A stretch of DNA of 64,000 nucleotides from assembly GCF_001641335.1 (NCBI RefSeq), contig NZ_LVEM01000003.1, positions 19,443-83,442 of the forward strand. Direction: 5' to 3'. The notes beneath the pieces are model-generated. The model was not told where the DNA came from. It ran no database searches and worked only from the letters and a program-made list of their open reading frames with translations. Each line of letters opens with the position of its first letter. Positions within the stretch are counted from its first letter, which is position 1. Below, piece after piece: positions 9,275-17,644 of this stretch. This stretch comes from Bradyrhizobium stylosanthis. Its GTDB lineage: Bacteria > Pseudomonadota > Alphaproteobacteria > Rhizobiales > Xanthobacteraceae. The translations under genes were made by a program, and so were the position numbers.

Positions 9275-9344
9275 CGTAGCCCGGATGAGCGCAAGCGACA
9301 TCCGGGACCACTGCCCCCGCATATCGCTTCGCTCATGCGGGCTA
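9275..9344. repeat. Palindromic intergenic element, GTAGCCCGGATGAGCG family, copy 1
   Basis: The left end GTAGCCCGGATGAGCG is matched by CGCTCATGCGGGCTAC at the right end, with further internal pairing (AAGCGA with TCGCTT). A related element lies at 24137-24204 and a half copy at 63584-63616. It sits just after the SGNH hydrolase gene. Confidence 0.8.
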
Positions 9345-9360
9345 CGCGCTGCCACCACGC

Positions 9361-9440
9361 CGTCATTGCGAGCGCAGCGAAGCAATCCAGAATCTTTCCG
9401 CGGGTAGGCTCTGGATTGCTTCGCTGCGCTCGCAATGACG
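9361..9440. repeat. Perfect inverted repeat, 30-bp arms, CGTCATTGCGAGCGCAGCGA family, copy 1
   Basis: Arms 9361-9390 and 9411-9440 are exact reverse complements, separated by 20 bp. Both arms are identical to those of the element at 46811-46890, and the spacer matches that copy in the opposite orientation over its last 12 bases. This is a REPIN-like structure. Confidence 0.9.
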
Positions 9441-9513
9441 AGCGTGTCGTTCGCATTTCGACGCTTCGCCGCCCTTCGTTCCCCGCACCTGCCGTTCCAT
9501 CAATCCAAAAACG

Positions 9514-9531
9514 GCATTGATCGATACTGCC
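9514..9531. promoter_or_regulatory. Candidate operator GCATTGATCGATACTGCC upstream of the hexarate transporter
   Basis: This 18-mer resembles the one at 12002-12019 upstream of kdgD (13 of 18 positions, sharing GCAT and TCGATA). Both precede genes of the same catabolic cluster, which has its own LysR gene. It could be the LysR binding site, but this rests on two examples only. Confidence 0.35.
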
Positions 9532-9605
9532 TTGAACTTGGACACCTTGCCGCACGCGCCTCTAGGACTCGCCTCGAGGAAACATTTCGAGTTCTAAGGA
9601 GGCGC

Positions 9606-10961
9606 ATGATGAGCGCAGTGGTGTCCGCAGCGGACGTGAGGAGGTCTCGCGTCAGGCTGTTCATCGTGACCATGTTGTTCCTGGTCACCACCGTGAATTA
9701 TGCCGATCGCGCCACGCTTTCGATCGCGGGTCCCGCGCTCTCCAAGGAGTTGCATCTCGATCCCGTCGCCATGGGCTGGATCTTCTCGGCCTTCGGCTGG
9801 TCCTATGTCGCGGCGCAGGTGCCGGGCGGCTGGCTGCTCGACCGCTACGGCTCGCGCGTCGTCTATGCCTTCAGCATCATCGTCTGGTCGCTGTTCACCC
9901 TGATGCAGGGCTGGGTCGGCTTCCTCAGCGCCGGCGCCGCCGTCGCCGTGCTGTTCGTGCTTCGCCTGCTCGTCGGCGTCGCGGAAGCGCCGTCCTTCCC
10001 GGCCAATGCGCGCATCGTCGCGGCCTGGTTTCCCGGCAACGAGCGCGGCACCGCGTCGGCCTTCTTCAACTCGGGGCAGTATTTCGCCACCGTGATCTTC
10101 GCGCCGCTGATGGGCTGGATCGCGCACAGCTACGGCTGGCGCTTCGTGTTCTTCGTGATGGGCGCACTCGGCGTGGTCATGGGCCTCGTCTGGCTCAAGA
10201 CCATCTACGGCCCGAAGGAGCATCCATCGATCAACGAGGCGGAGTTCGACTACATCAAGGAGGGCGGCGCGCTGGTCGATCTCGACGCGCCCAAGGACGA
10301 TGCGCTGCGCGCGCGTGCGCCCGAGGCCGGCTCCGGCTGGGACCACATCCGCCAGCTGCTCTCCAACCGCATGATGCTCGGTGTCTATCTCGGCCAGTAC
10401 TGCATCAACACGCTGACCTATTTCTTCCTGACCTGGTTTCCGGTCTACCTCGTCAAGGAGCGCGGCCTCTCGATCCTCCAAGCCGGCTTTGTCGCGACCC
10501 TGCCGGCGCTGTGCGGCTTCATCGGCGGCGTGCTCGGCGGCATCATCTCCGATGCCATCCTGCGCCGGACCGGCTCGCTGACCATGGCGCGCAAGATCCC
10601 GATCGTCGGCGGCATGCTGCTGTCGATGTCGATCATCGCCTGCAACTATGTCGACGGACATGCGATGGTGGTCGGCTTCATGGCGCTCGCCTTCTTCGGC
10701 AAGGGCATCGGCGCGCTCGGCTGGGCGGTCGTCTCCGACACCTCGCCAAAGGAAGCCGGCGGCGTCTCCGGCGGCCTGTTCAACACTTTCGGCAACCTCT
10801 CCTCGATCACCACCCCGATCGTGATCGGCTACATCCTGGCCGCGACCGGCTCCTTCAACGGTGCGCTGGTGTTCGTCGGTGCCAACGCGCTGGTGGCCGC
10901 CTTCGCCTATCTCGTGGTGGTCGGCAAGATCGAGCGAGTGGTGCTCAAACGTTCCTCCTGA
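9606..10961 (+). CDS. MFS anion:cation symporter (GudP-like hexarate transporter)
   Basis: A 451-residue, 12-TM major facilitator of the anion:cation symporter type, close in style to the glucarate/galactarate and galactonate permeases. The TTVNYADRATLSIAGPAL segment in helix 1 and the motif A-like GWLLDRYGSRVVY are typical. Adjacent genes for glucarate and galactarate breakdown make uptake of these sugar diacids the likely role. AAGGAGG at 9596-9602 is a strong ribosome site. Two adjacent ATGs (9606 and 9609) are possible and the second has slightly better spacing. A hairpin terminator follows, so the transporter is probably transcribed apart from kdgD-gudD. Confidence 0.9.
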   Translation: MMSAVVSAADVRRSRVRLFIVTMLFLVTTVNYADRATLSIAGPALSKELHLDPVAMGWIFSAFGWSYVAAQVPGGWLLDRYGSRVVYAFSIIVWSLFTLMQGWVGFLSAGAAVAVLFVLRLLVGVAEAPSFPANARIVAAWFPGNERGTASAFFNSGQYFATVIFAPLMGWIAHSYGWRFVFFVMGALGVVMGLVWLKTIYGPKEHPSINEAEFDYIKEGGALVDLDAPKDDALRARAPEAGSGWDHIRQLLSNRMMLGVYLGQYCINTLTYFFLTWFPVYLVKERGLSILQAGFVATLPALCGFIGGVLGGIISDAILRRTGSLTMARKIPIVGGMLLSMSIIACNYVDGHAMVVGFMALAFFGKGIGALGWAVVSDTSPKEAGGVSGGLFNTFGNLSSITTPIVIGYILAATGSFNGALVFVGANALVAAFAYLVVVGKIERVVLKRSS

Positions 10962-10993
10962 GGGCTCCCATGGGAGCTTGACCAGGCAACTCA

Positions 10994-11025
10994 ACGGCGG
11001 CCCTCAAAAGCCGCCGTCTTTGTTT
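10994..11025 (+). terminator. Intrinsic terminator after the hexarate transporter
   Basis: Stem ACGGCGG/CCGCCGT (10994-11000 with 11011-11017) with a 10-nt loop is followed by the T-rich CTTTGTTTT. It lies 33 bp after the transporter stop and ahead of the LysR gene. Confidence 0.75.
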
Positions 11026-11085
11026 TGGGGGTGATCGATGCTAGAAGTGCCGGGGAAACGCCTTATCCATCTAAGGCATGTATCG

Positions 11086-11991
11086 ATGTTCGACCTCAAC
11101 CAGCTCCGCTGTTTCGTCACGGTGGCGGAGGAATTGCATTTCGGCCGCGCCGCGGCGCGGCTCAACATGACCCAGCCGCCGCTGTCGCGGCAAATCCAGG
11201 TGCTCGAGCACATCATCGATGCGCCGCTGCTGGAGCGCACCAGCCGCTCGGTGCGCCTGACGCCGGCCGGGCGCAGCTTCCTGCCGGAGGCACGGCGCAT
11301 CCTCAAACTCGCCGAAAGCGCCTCGCAGGTCGCCCGCCGCATCGCGCTCGGCAAGACCGGCTCGCTGAAGATCGGCTTCACCGCGGCCGCCGCCTACGGC
11401 TTCCTGCCCGAGCTCGTCGCGGCCTGCCGCGCCAAGCTGCCGGAAGTGGATTTCTCCCTGAAGGAGATGGTGTCGGGCGACCAGTTCGAGGCGCTGACCT
11501 CGGGCCAGATCGACGCCGGCCTGCTCCGGCCGCCGATCGCGCGGCCCGAGCTGACCAGCCGCCGCGTCGTCGCCGAGCCCCTGCTCGCCGCGATCCCGAA
11601 GAAGCATCCGCTGGCGAACGCCGAGAACATCACCATCAAGGATTTCGACGACCAGCCCTTCGTGATGTATTCGCCCTATGAGAGCCGCTACTTCCACGAT
11701 CTCTTGGTGGCGCTGTTCACCCGCGCCGACGTGCTGCCGCGCTACGTGCAGCATCTCAGCCAGATCCACTCGATCCTCGCCATGGTCCGCGCCGGCCTCG
11801 GCCTTGCCATCGTGCCGGCCGCCGCCGCGAGCCTGAAGATCTCCGACGTGCGGCTGCGCCCGCTGAAGCTGCGCACGCGCGTCCCCGTCGAGCTGTTCAT
11901 GGTCTGGCGCCGCGACGACGAGAATCCGCTGCTGTCGGCGCTGGTCAAGATTGCCGGTGAATTGTCCTCCGCCGAGGCGATGGACGATTGA
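11086..11991 (+). CDS. LysR-family transcriptional regulator of the hexarate cluster
   Basis: A 301-residue LysR protein. The winged-helix DNA-binding domain fills residues 1-60 (FDLNQLRCFVTVAEELHF, then LNMTQPPLSRQIQVLE as recognition helix), followed by a type-2 periplasmic-binding-like effector domain (about 90-295). It lies between the transporter and kdgD on the same strand, so it probably controls the cluster in response to glucarate, galactarate or a pathway intermediate. I chose the ATG at 11086, where the HTH begins, over one 48 nt upstream; AAGG lies 9 nt before it. Assignment to the family is firm, the effector is inferred. Confidence 0.92.
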   Translation: MFDLNQLRCFVTVAEELHFGRAAARLNMTQPPLSRQIQVLEHIIDAPLLERTSRSVRLTPAGRSFLPEARRILKLAESASQVARRIALGKTGSLKIGFTAAAAYGFLPELVAACRAKLPEVDFSLKEMVSGDQFEALTSGQIDAGLLRPPIARPELTSRRVVAEPLLAAIPKKHPLANAENITIKDFDDQPFVMYSPYESRYFHDLLVALFTRADVLPRYVQHLSQIHSILAMVRAGLGLAIVPAAAASLKISDVRLRPLKLRTRVPVELFMVWRRDDENPLLSALVKIAGELSSAEAMDD

Positions 11992-12001
11992 TGCTGAATT
12001 C

Positions 12002-12019
12002 GCATCGGTCGATATAGGC
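12002..12019. promoter_or_regulatory. Candidate operator GCATCGGTCGATATAGGC upstream of kdgD
   Basis: Similar to the 18-mer at 9514-9531 upstream of the transporter. It lies about 100 bp before the kdgD start, a usual distance for a LysR-type activator site. Suggestive only. Confidence 0.35.
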
Positions 12020-12120
12020 TTTGGCTTGGACGCGCATCGAACCGTTGCCTAAACCACGGCGCATGGACGCGCGGCCTTCTGCTTGCGTCCTCCACAACAC
12101 GCAATAAGGGAGCAGCGCCC

Positions 12121-13065
12121 ATGAGCAAGATGACCCCGCAGGAAATGGCCCAGAAGATCGGATCGGGCCTCCTGTCCTTCCCCGTCACGCCGTTCAAGGC
12201 TGACTACTCCTTCGACGAGGCGACCTATCGCGCCAACATGGACTGGCTGTGCGGCTATGACGTCGCAGGCCTGTTCGCCGCCGGCGGCACCGGCGAGTTC
12301 TTCTCGCTGACGCCGACCGAGGTTCCGCAAGTCGTGAAGGTCGCCGTCGAGGAGACCAAGGGCCGCGTGCCCGTGCTCGCCGGTACCGGCTACGGCACCG
12401 CGATCGCCCGCGAGATCGCGATTGGCGCGGAAAAGGCCGGCGCCGACGGCCTCCTGCTGCTGCCGCCCTATCTCACCCATTCCGAGCAGGAAGGCCTTGC
12501 CGCCCATGTCGAGGCGGTCTGCGCCGCCGTGAAGATCGGCGTCATCGTCTACAACCGCGACAACGCCATCCTCCAGCCCGACACGCTCGCGCGCCTTGCC
12601 GAGCGCTGCCCGAACCTCGTCGGCTACAAGGACGGCATCGGCGACATCGAGCTGATGACCCGCGTCTACACCAAGCTCGGCGATCGCCTAACCTATGTCG
12701 GCGGCCTGCCGACCGCGGAAACCTTCGCGCTGCCCTATCTCGACATGGGCGTGACGACCTACTCTTCGGCCGTGTTCAACTTCGTCCCCGAATTCGCCAC
12801 CAGCTTCTACGCCGCCGTGCGCAAGCGCGACCATGCGGCGATCCACGCCGGCCTGAAGGATTTCATCCTGCCGCTGATCGCGATCCGCAACCGCAAGAAG
12901 GGCTACGCGGTCTCGATCATCAAGGCCGGCATGAAGGTGATCGGCCGCGATTCCGGCCCGGTCCGCCCGCCGCTGACCGATCTCACCGAGCAGGAGGTCG
13001 CTGAGCTGGCCGCGCTGGTCAAGAAGCTGCCCGCCGCACGATCGTCACAACAGGCTGCAGAATAG
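12121..13065 (+). CDS. kdgD: 5-dehydro-4-deoxyglucarate dehydratase
   Basis: A 314-residue TIM-barrel enzyme of the DapA/NAL superfamily. It dehydrates and decarboxylates 5-keto-4-deoxy-glucarate to alpha-ketoglutarate semialdehyde (EC 4.2.1.41). The Schiff-base lysine is in NLVGYKDGIGD, the catalytic tyrosine in VIVYNRDN, and the substrate loop in AAGGTGEFFSLT. Length and family features match KdgD rather than dihydrodipicolinate synthase, and the next genes supply its substrate and consume its product. The start has AAGGGAG upstream. It is probably the first gene of an operon with gudD, the semialdehyde dehydrogenase and garD. Confidence 0.95.
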   Translation: MSKMTPQEMAQKIGSGLLSFPVTPFKADYSFDEATYRANMDWLCGYDVAGLFAAGGTGEFFSLTPTEVPQVVKVAVEETKGRVPVLAGTGYGTAIAREIAIGAEKAGADGLLLLPPYLTHSEQEGLAAHVEAVCAAVKIGVIVYNRDNAILQPDTLARLAERCPNLVGYKDGIGDIELMTRVYTKLGDRLTYVGGLPTAETFALPYLDMGVTTYSSAVFNFVPEFATSFYAAVRKRDHAAIHAGLKDFILPLIAIRNRKKGYAVSIIKAGMKVIGRDSGPVRPPLTDLTEQEVAELAALVKKLPAARSSQQAAE

Positions 13066-13091
13066 AAGCACACAACAGGGAGGAGCATGCG

Positions 13092-14435
13092 ATGGCCCAG
13101 ACTGATATCGCCGGTGCACCGATCGTCACGGCGATGCAGGTGATCCCGGTCGCAGGCCGCGACAGCATGCTCCTCAACCTAAGCGGCGCGCATGCGCCGT
13201 TCTTCACCCGCAACATCGTCATCCTTACCGACAATGCCGGCCACACCGGCGTCGGCGAGGTGCCGGGCGGACAGAAGATCTGGCAGACGCTGCAGGACGC
13301 CCGGGATCTCGTGATCGGCAAGACCGTCGGCGCGATGAACAACATCCTGGCCGACGTCCGCACCGCCTTCGCCGACCGCGACGCGGGCGGCCGCGGCAAG
13401 CAGACCTTCGACCTCCGCGTCATGATCCACGCGGTCACCGCGATCGAATCCGCGCTGCTCGATTTGCTCGGCCAGCATCTCAACCTGCCCGTCGCCGCCC
13501 TGCTCGGCGAAGGCCAGCAGCGCAAGAGCGTCGAGACGCTCGGCTACCTCTTCTTCGTCGGCGATCGTCGCAGATCGAAGCTCGATTACGTCACGGGCGA
13601 GACCGGCAAGCCCGACTGGTTCAACCTCCGCCATCAGGAGGCGATGACGCCCGAGACCGTGGTGCGGCTCGCCGAAGCCACCCACGACCATTACGGCTTC
13701 GCCGATTTCAAGCTCAAGGGCGGCGTGCTCCGCGGCGAGCAGGAGATCGAGGCCGTCACCGCGATTGCAAAGCGCTTCCCCAACGCACGCGTCACGCTCG
13801 ACCCCAACGGCGCCTGGTCGCTCGACGAGGCGATCGGCCTCTGCAAGAACATGCACGGCATCCTCGCCTATGCCGAGGATCCCTGCGGCGCCGAGGCCGG
13901 CTTCTCCGGCCGCGAGATCATGGCCGAGTTCCGCCGCGCCACGGGGCTGCCGACCGCCACCAACATGATCGCCACCGACTGGCGGCAGCTCTCCCATGCG
14001 CTGCGTCTCGGCGCGGTGGACATCCCGCTGGCCGATCCCCATTTCTGGACCATGCAGGGCTCGGTGCGCGTGGCCCAGACCTGCCGTGACAACGGCCTGA
14101 CCTGGGGCTCGCACTCCAACAACCACTTTGACATTTCACTCGCCATGTTCACCCATGTCGGCGCCGCCGCCCCCGGCAAGGTCACAGCGATCGACACCCA
14201 CTGGATCTGGCAGGATGGCCAGGCCCTGACCAAGGAGCCGCTCCAGATCAGGGGTGGCAAGATCGCCGTTCCGGATCGTCCGGGCCTCGGCATCGAGATC
14301 GACCGCGCCGCCATCGAGGCCGCGCATGAGCTCTACAAGAAGCATGGACTCGGCGCCCGGGATGACGCTATGGCCATGCAGGACCTGATCCCCGGCTGGA
14401 CCTTCGACGACAAGCGTCCCTGCCTCGTGCGTTAG
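13092..14435 (+). CDS. gudD: D-glucarate dehydratase
   Basis: A 447-residue enolase-superfamily enzyme converting D-glucarate to 5-keto-4-deoxy-glucarate (EC 4.2.1.40). Family marks are VGEVPGGQKIW near residue 55, the catalytic KxK in FADFKLKGG, metal-ligand segments VTLDPNGAWS and YAEDPCG, and the catalytic His in SHSNNHFDISLAM near residue 339. Size fits GudD. The start has a GGGAGGAG ribosome site, and the gene follows kdgD by only 26 bp, so co-transcription is expected. Confidence 0.96.
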   Translation: MAQTDIAGAPIVTAMQVIPVAGRDSMLLNLSGAHAPFFTRNIVILTDNAGHTGVGEVPGGQKIWQTLQDARDLVIGKTVGAMNNILADVRTAFADRDAGGRGKQTFDLRVMIHAVTAIESALLDLLGQHLNLPVAALLGEGQQRKSVETLGYLFFVGDRRRSKLDYVTGETGKPDWFNLRHQEAMTPETVVRLAEATHDHYGFADFKLKGGVLRGEQEIEAVTAIAKRFPNARVTLDPNGAWSLDEAIGLCKNMHGILAYAEDPCGAEAGFSGREIMAEFRRATGLPTATNMIATDWRQLSHALRLGAVDIPLADPHFWTMQGSVRVAQTCRDNGLTWGSHSNNHFDISLAMFTHVGAAAPGKVTAIDTHWIWQDGQALTKEPLQIRGGKIAVPDRPGLGIEIDRAAIEAAHELYKKHGLGARDDAMAMQDLIPGWTFDDKRPCLVR

Positions 14436-14437
14436 GA

Positions 14438-14482
14438 CGTGATCCCAAGAAAGTGGACACCGGTTCTCCGGCAAGGATCACG
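14438..14482. repeat. Short imperfect inverted repeat between gudD and the semialdehyde dehydrogenase gene
   Basis: CGTGATCC (14438-14445) is matched by GGATCACG (14475-14482), enclosing AAGTGGACACCGGTTCTCCG. The enclosed sequence resembles a phrase seen at 54421-54482, suggesting a degenerate dispersed element inside the operon. Confidence 0.4.
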
Positions 14483-14517
14483 CCAAACTGGAAATGAAAC
14501 CTTCTCTGGAGGAAACG

Positions 14518-15966
14518 ATGACTGCGATCCTTAAAAACTTCATCGGCGGCGAATGGGTCGACGGCTCCGGCGTCACCAAGAATATCAACCCCTCCAACAC
14601 CAACGATCTCGTCGGCGAATACGCCAAGGCCGACAAGGCGCAGACCGAGAAGGCCATCGCCGCCGCCAAGGCCGCCTTCCCCGCCTGGGCGCAGTCGACC
14701 CCGCAGGTGCGCTACGACGCGCTCAACAAGATTTCCCTCGAAATCCTCGCCCGCAAGGAAGAGCTCGGCCGCCTGCTCGCCCGCGAGGAAGGCAAGACGC
14801 TGCCGGAAGGTATCGGCGAGGTCGCCCGCGCCGGCCAGATCTTCGCGTTCTTCGCCGGCGAGGCGCTGCGCCTGATCGGCGAGAAGGGCGCCTCGGTGCG
14901 TCCCGGCCTCGACGTCGAGCTCACCCGTGAGCCGGTCGGCGTCGTCGGCATGATCACGCCCTGGAATTTCCCGATCGCGATCCCCGCCTGGAAGATCGCG
15001 CCCGCGCTCTGCTACGGCAACACCGTGGTGTTCAAACCGGCTGAGCTGGTGCCCGGCTCGGCGCATGCGCTGTCCGAGATCATCACCCGCTCCGGCATTC
15101 CCGCCGGTGTGTTCAATCTCGTCGTCGGCTCCGGCTCCGTCGTCGGCCAGACCCTGCTCGATCATCCGGATGTCGCGGCCATCTCCTTCACGGGCTCGGT
15201 GCAGACCGGCCGCAAGATCGCGCAGGCCTGCGTGCTCTCGAACCCCATGAAGAAGTTCCAGCTCGAGATGGGCGGCAAGAACCCGCTGGTCGTGCTTGAC
15301 GACGCCGACCTCAAGACCGCCGTCGAGGTCGCCGTCAACGGCGCCTATTTCTCGACCGGCCAGCGCTGCACCGCCTCGTCCCGCCTGATCGTCACCGAGG
15401 GCATCCACGACCGCTTCGTCGCGGCGATGGCCGAGCGCCTGAACAGCCTGTCGGTGGACGACGCGCTCAAGGCCGGCGTGCATATCGGCCCCGTTGTCGA
15501 CCAGAGCCAGCTCGACCAGGATCTCCGCTACATCAAGATCGGCAAGGACGAAGGCGCAAAGCTCGCCTTCGGCGGCGAACTGCTCAAGCGCGAGAACCCC
15601 GGCCATTATCTCCAGCCGGCGCTGTTCACCGAAGCCAACAACAACATGCGCATTGCGCGTGAGGAGATCTTTGGCCCGGTCGCCGCCGTCATTCGTGCCA
15701 AGAACTACGAAGAGGCGCTGGCGATCTCCAACGACACCGAGTTCGGCCTCGCCTCGGGCATCTGCACCAGCAGCCTGAAATACGCCTCGCACTACAAGCG
15801 CAACAGCGAGTCCGGCATGGTGATGGTCAATCTGCCGACCGCCGGCGTCGACTATCACGTGCCGTTCGGCGGCCGGAAGGGCTCGAGCTACGGCGCCCGC
15901 GAGCAGGGCTCCTATGCCCGCGAGTTCTACACCACGGTGAAGACGGCCTATACGTTCCCGGGTTGA
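14518..15966 (+). CDS. Aldehyde dehydrogenase, probable alpha-ketoglutarate semialdehyde dehydrogenase
   Basis: A 482-residue NAD(P)-dependent aldehyde dehydrogenase. Motifs include MITPWNFPIAIPAWKIAPAL, the Rossmann-associated SFTGSVQTGRKI, the general base Glu in FQLEMGGKNPLVV and the nucleophile Cys in STGQRCTASSRL, with EIFGPVAAV near the C-terminus. Position between gudD and garD identifies the likely substrate as alpha-ketoglutarate semialdehyde, oxidised to alpha-ketoglutarate (EC 1.2.1.26). The ATG at 14518 follows a GGAGG site by 5 nt, which is why I prefer it to an in-frame ATG 24 nt earlier. The class is certain; the substrate is inferred from context. Confidence 0.92.
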   Translation: MTAILKNFIGGEWVDGSGVTKNINPSNTNDLVGEYAKADKAQTEKAIAAAKAAFPAWAQSTPQVRYDALNKISLEILARKEELGRLLAREEGKTLPEGIGEVARAGQIFAFFAGEALRLIGEKGASVRPGLDVELTREPVGVVGMITPWNFPIAIPAWKIAPALCYGNTVVFKPAELVPGSAHALSEIITRSGIPAGVFNLVVGSGSVVGQTLLDHPDVAAISFTGSVQTGRKIAQACVLSNPMKKFQLEMGGKNPLVVLDDADLKTAVEVAVNGAYFSTGQRCTASSRLIVTEGIHDRFVAAMAERLNSLSVDDALKAGVHIGPVVDQSQLDQDLRYIKIGKDEGAKLAFGGELLKRENPGHYLQPALFTEANNNMRIAREEIFGPVAAVIRAKNYEEALAISNDTEFGLASGICTSSLKYASHYKRNSESGMVMVNLPTAGVDYHVPFGGRKGSSYGAREQGSYAREFYTTVKTAYTFPG

Positions 15967-15974
15967 GGGGACAT

Positions 15975-16066
15975 CGTAGGGTGGGCAAAGCGAAGCGTGC
16001 CCACCATCTACGTTTGACGTGAAGACTGGTGGGCACGGCGCGGTGCGCCTTTGCCCACCCTACGAC
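15975..16066. repeat. Palindromic intergenic element, CGTAGGGTGGGCAAAGCG family
   Basis: CGTAGGGTGGGCAAAG at the left end pairs with CTTTGCCCACCCTACG at the right end, and inner arms GTGCCCACCA and TGGTGGGCAC also pair. It occupies nearly all of the space between the semialdehyde dehydrogenase and garD genes, inside a probable operon, and may shape the transcript there. Confidence 0.8.
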
Positions 16067-16090
16067 TTCAGTTTCTGAGGGCTAGAGCAG

Positions 16091-17632
16091 ATGGACCAGG
16101 ACGTCGCAGCGAAAGAGCAGCCCCGCTACATCAAGCTCAACGAGCGCGACAATGTCGCGATCGTGGTCAATGATTTCGGGCTTCCCGCCGGCTCCCGCTT
16201 TGCCGATGGGCTGACGCTGCGCGCCTTCGTGCCGCAAGGGCACAAGACGGCGCTGGTCGACATCGCGCAAGACGCACCGATCATCCGCTATGGCGAGATC
16301 ATCGGCTACGCGCTGTCGCCGATCCTGGCCGGCGAATGGGTCGACGAGGCTCGCATCCGCATGCCGGAGGCCCCTGCCCTCGACAAGCTCGAAATCTCCA
16401 CCGCCGTGCCCGCGCCGCTGCCGCCGCTCGAAGGCTTCACCTTCGAAGGCTTCCGCAATCCGGATGGCTCGGTCGGCACCAAGAATATCCTCGGCATCTC
16501 CTCCTCCGTGCAATGCGTCAAGGGCACGATGGAATACGCCGTGAAGCGCATCCGTGCCGAGCTGCTGCCGAAATACCCCAACGTCGACGACGTCGTGCCG
16601 CTGACGCATGCCTATGGCTGCGGCGTCGCGATCACCGCGCCCGATGCGGTCGTACCGATCCGCACGCTGCAGAACCTCGCGCTGAACCCGAATTTCGGCG
16701 GCGAGATCCTCGTCGTCGGTCTCGGCTGCGAGAAGCTGGCACCCGAACGGCTGGTGCCGGAGGGCGTGAGTGATGCCATCGTCCGCATGCAGGACGAAGC
16801 CTTCGACGGCTTTGGCGCCATCGTCGATGCGATCATGACCCAGGCGGAAGCCCGCCTGAAGGTGCTCAACACCCGCAAGCGCGAGACCTGCCCCGCTGCC
16901 GACCTCGTCATCGGTCTGCAATGCGGCGGCAGCGACGCCTTCTCCGGCGTCACCGCCAATCCCGCCGTCGGCTTCGCCGCGGACCTGCTGGTGCGCGCCG
17001 GCGCCACCGTGATGTTCTCGGAAGTCACGGAAGTGCGCGACGCCATCCAGCTCCTCACCCGCCGCGCCATCAACGAGGATGTCGGCCGCGCGCTGGTGCG
17101 CGAGATGGCCTGGTACGATTCCTATCTGGCCCGCGGCGGCGCCGATCGCAGCGCCAACACCACGCCCGGCAACAAGAAGGGCGGCCTTGCCAACATCGTC
17201 GAGAAGTCACTCGGCTCGATCGTCAAGTCCGGCTCCTCTGCCATTACGGGCGTGCTCTCGCCCGGCGAGAAGGCGACGCAGAAGGGCATGCTGTTCGCGG
17301 CAACACCGGCAAGCGACTTCATCTGCGGCACGCTGCAGCTCGCTTCCGGCATGACGCTTCAGGTGTTCACCACCGGCCGCGGCACGCCCTACGGCCTTGC
17401 CGCCGCCCCCGTGATCAAGGTCGCGACCCGCAGCGAGCTCGCACGGCGCTGGAAGGACCTGATCGATTTCGATTCAGGCAGCATCGCTACCGGCGAGAAG
17501 ACCATCGAGGAATGCGGCTGGGACCTGTTCCGCCTGATCCTCGACGTCGCCTCCGGCCGCACCAAGCCCTGGTCGGATCGCTGGGGCATCCACAACGATC
17601 TCACGCTGTTCAATCCGGCGCCGGTGACCTGA
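16091..17632 (+). CDS. garD: Galactarate dehydratase, UxaA/GarD family
   Basis: A 513-residue hydrolyase of the UxaA family. The N-terminal SAF-like domain (about 15-100) has DNVAIVVNDFGLPAG. The main domain has GYRNPDG-like GFRNPDGSVGTKNILGI near residue 120, THAYGCGV near 175 and LGCEKLAPE near 215, conserved Cys/His segments likely to hold the catalytic metal. It should convert galactarate (mucate) to 5-keto-4-deoxy-glucarate (EC 4.2.1.42), the same intermediate gudD makes. With kdgD and the semialdehyde dehydrogenase it lets the cell use both diastereomers. Altronate dehydratase is the main alternative, but context strongly favours GarD. Confidence 0.92.
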   Translation: MDQDVAAKEQPRYIKLNERDNVAIVVNDFGLPAGSRFADGLTLRAFVPQGHKTALVDIAQDAPIIRYGEIIGYALSPILAGEWVDEARIRMPEAPALDKLEISTAVPAPLPPLEGFTFEGFRNPDGSVGTKNILGISSSVQCVKGTMEYAVKRIRAELLPKYPNVDDVVPLTHAYGCGVAITAPDAVVPIRTLQNLALNPNFGGEILVVGLGCEKLAPERLVPEGVSDAIVRMQDEAFDGFGAIVDAIMTQAEARLKVLNTRKRETCPAADLVIGLQCGGSDAFSGVTANPAVGFAADLLVRAGATVMFSEVTEVRDAIQLLTRRAINEDVGRALVREMAWYDSYLARGGADRSANTTPGNKKGGLANIVEKSLGSIVKSGSSAITGVLSPGEKATQKGMLFAATPASDFICGTLQLASGMTLQVFTTGRGTPYGLAAAPVIKVATRSELARRWKDLIDFDSGSIATGEKTIEECGWDLFRLILDVASGRTKPWSDRWGIHNDLTLFNPAPVT

Positions 17633-17644
17633 CGCCGGCAGGCC

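Larger units (their letters stand above)
9263..9605. other. Repeat-rich intergenic region upstream of the hexarate transporter
   Basis: These 343 bp hold two unrelated palindromic elements (9275-9344 and 9361-9440), then about 160 bp with the candidate operator at 9514-9531 and the ribosome site of the transporter gene. No gene is supported here. Confidence 0.6.

Noticed and set aside
7451..9385. A 644-codon minus-strand frame opposite the SGNH hydrolase
   Set aside because: Shadow of a gene with a signal peptide and all SGNH blocks; no recognisable domain in the shadow.
9263..9605. CRISPR array suggested by several repeats close together
   Set aside because: The repeats are two unrelated inverted repeats, each present once here; there are no regularly spaced direct repeats and no cas genes.
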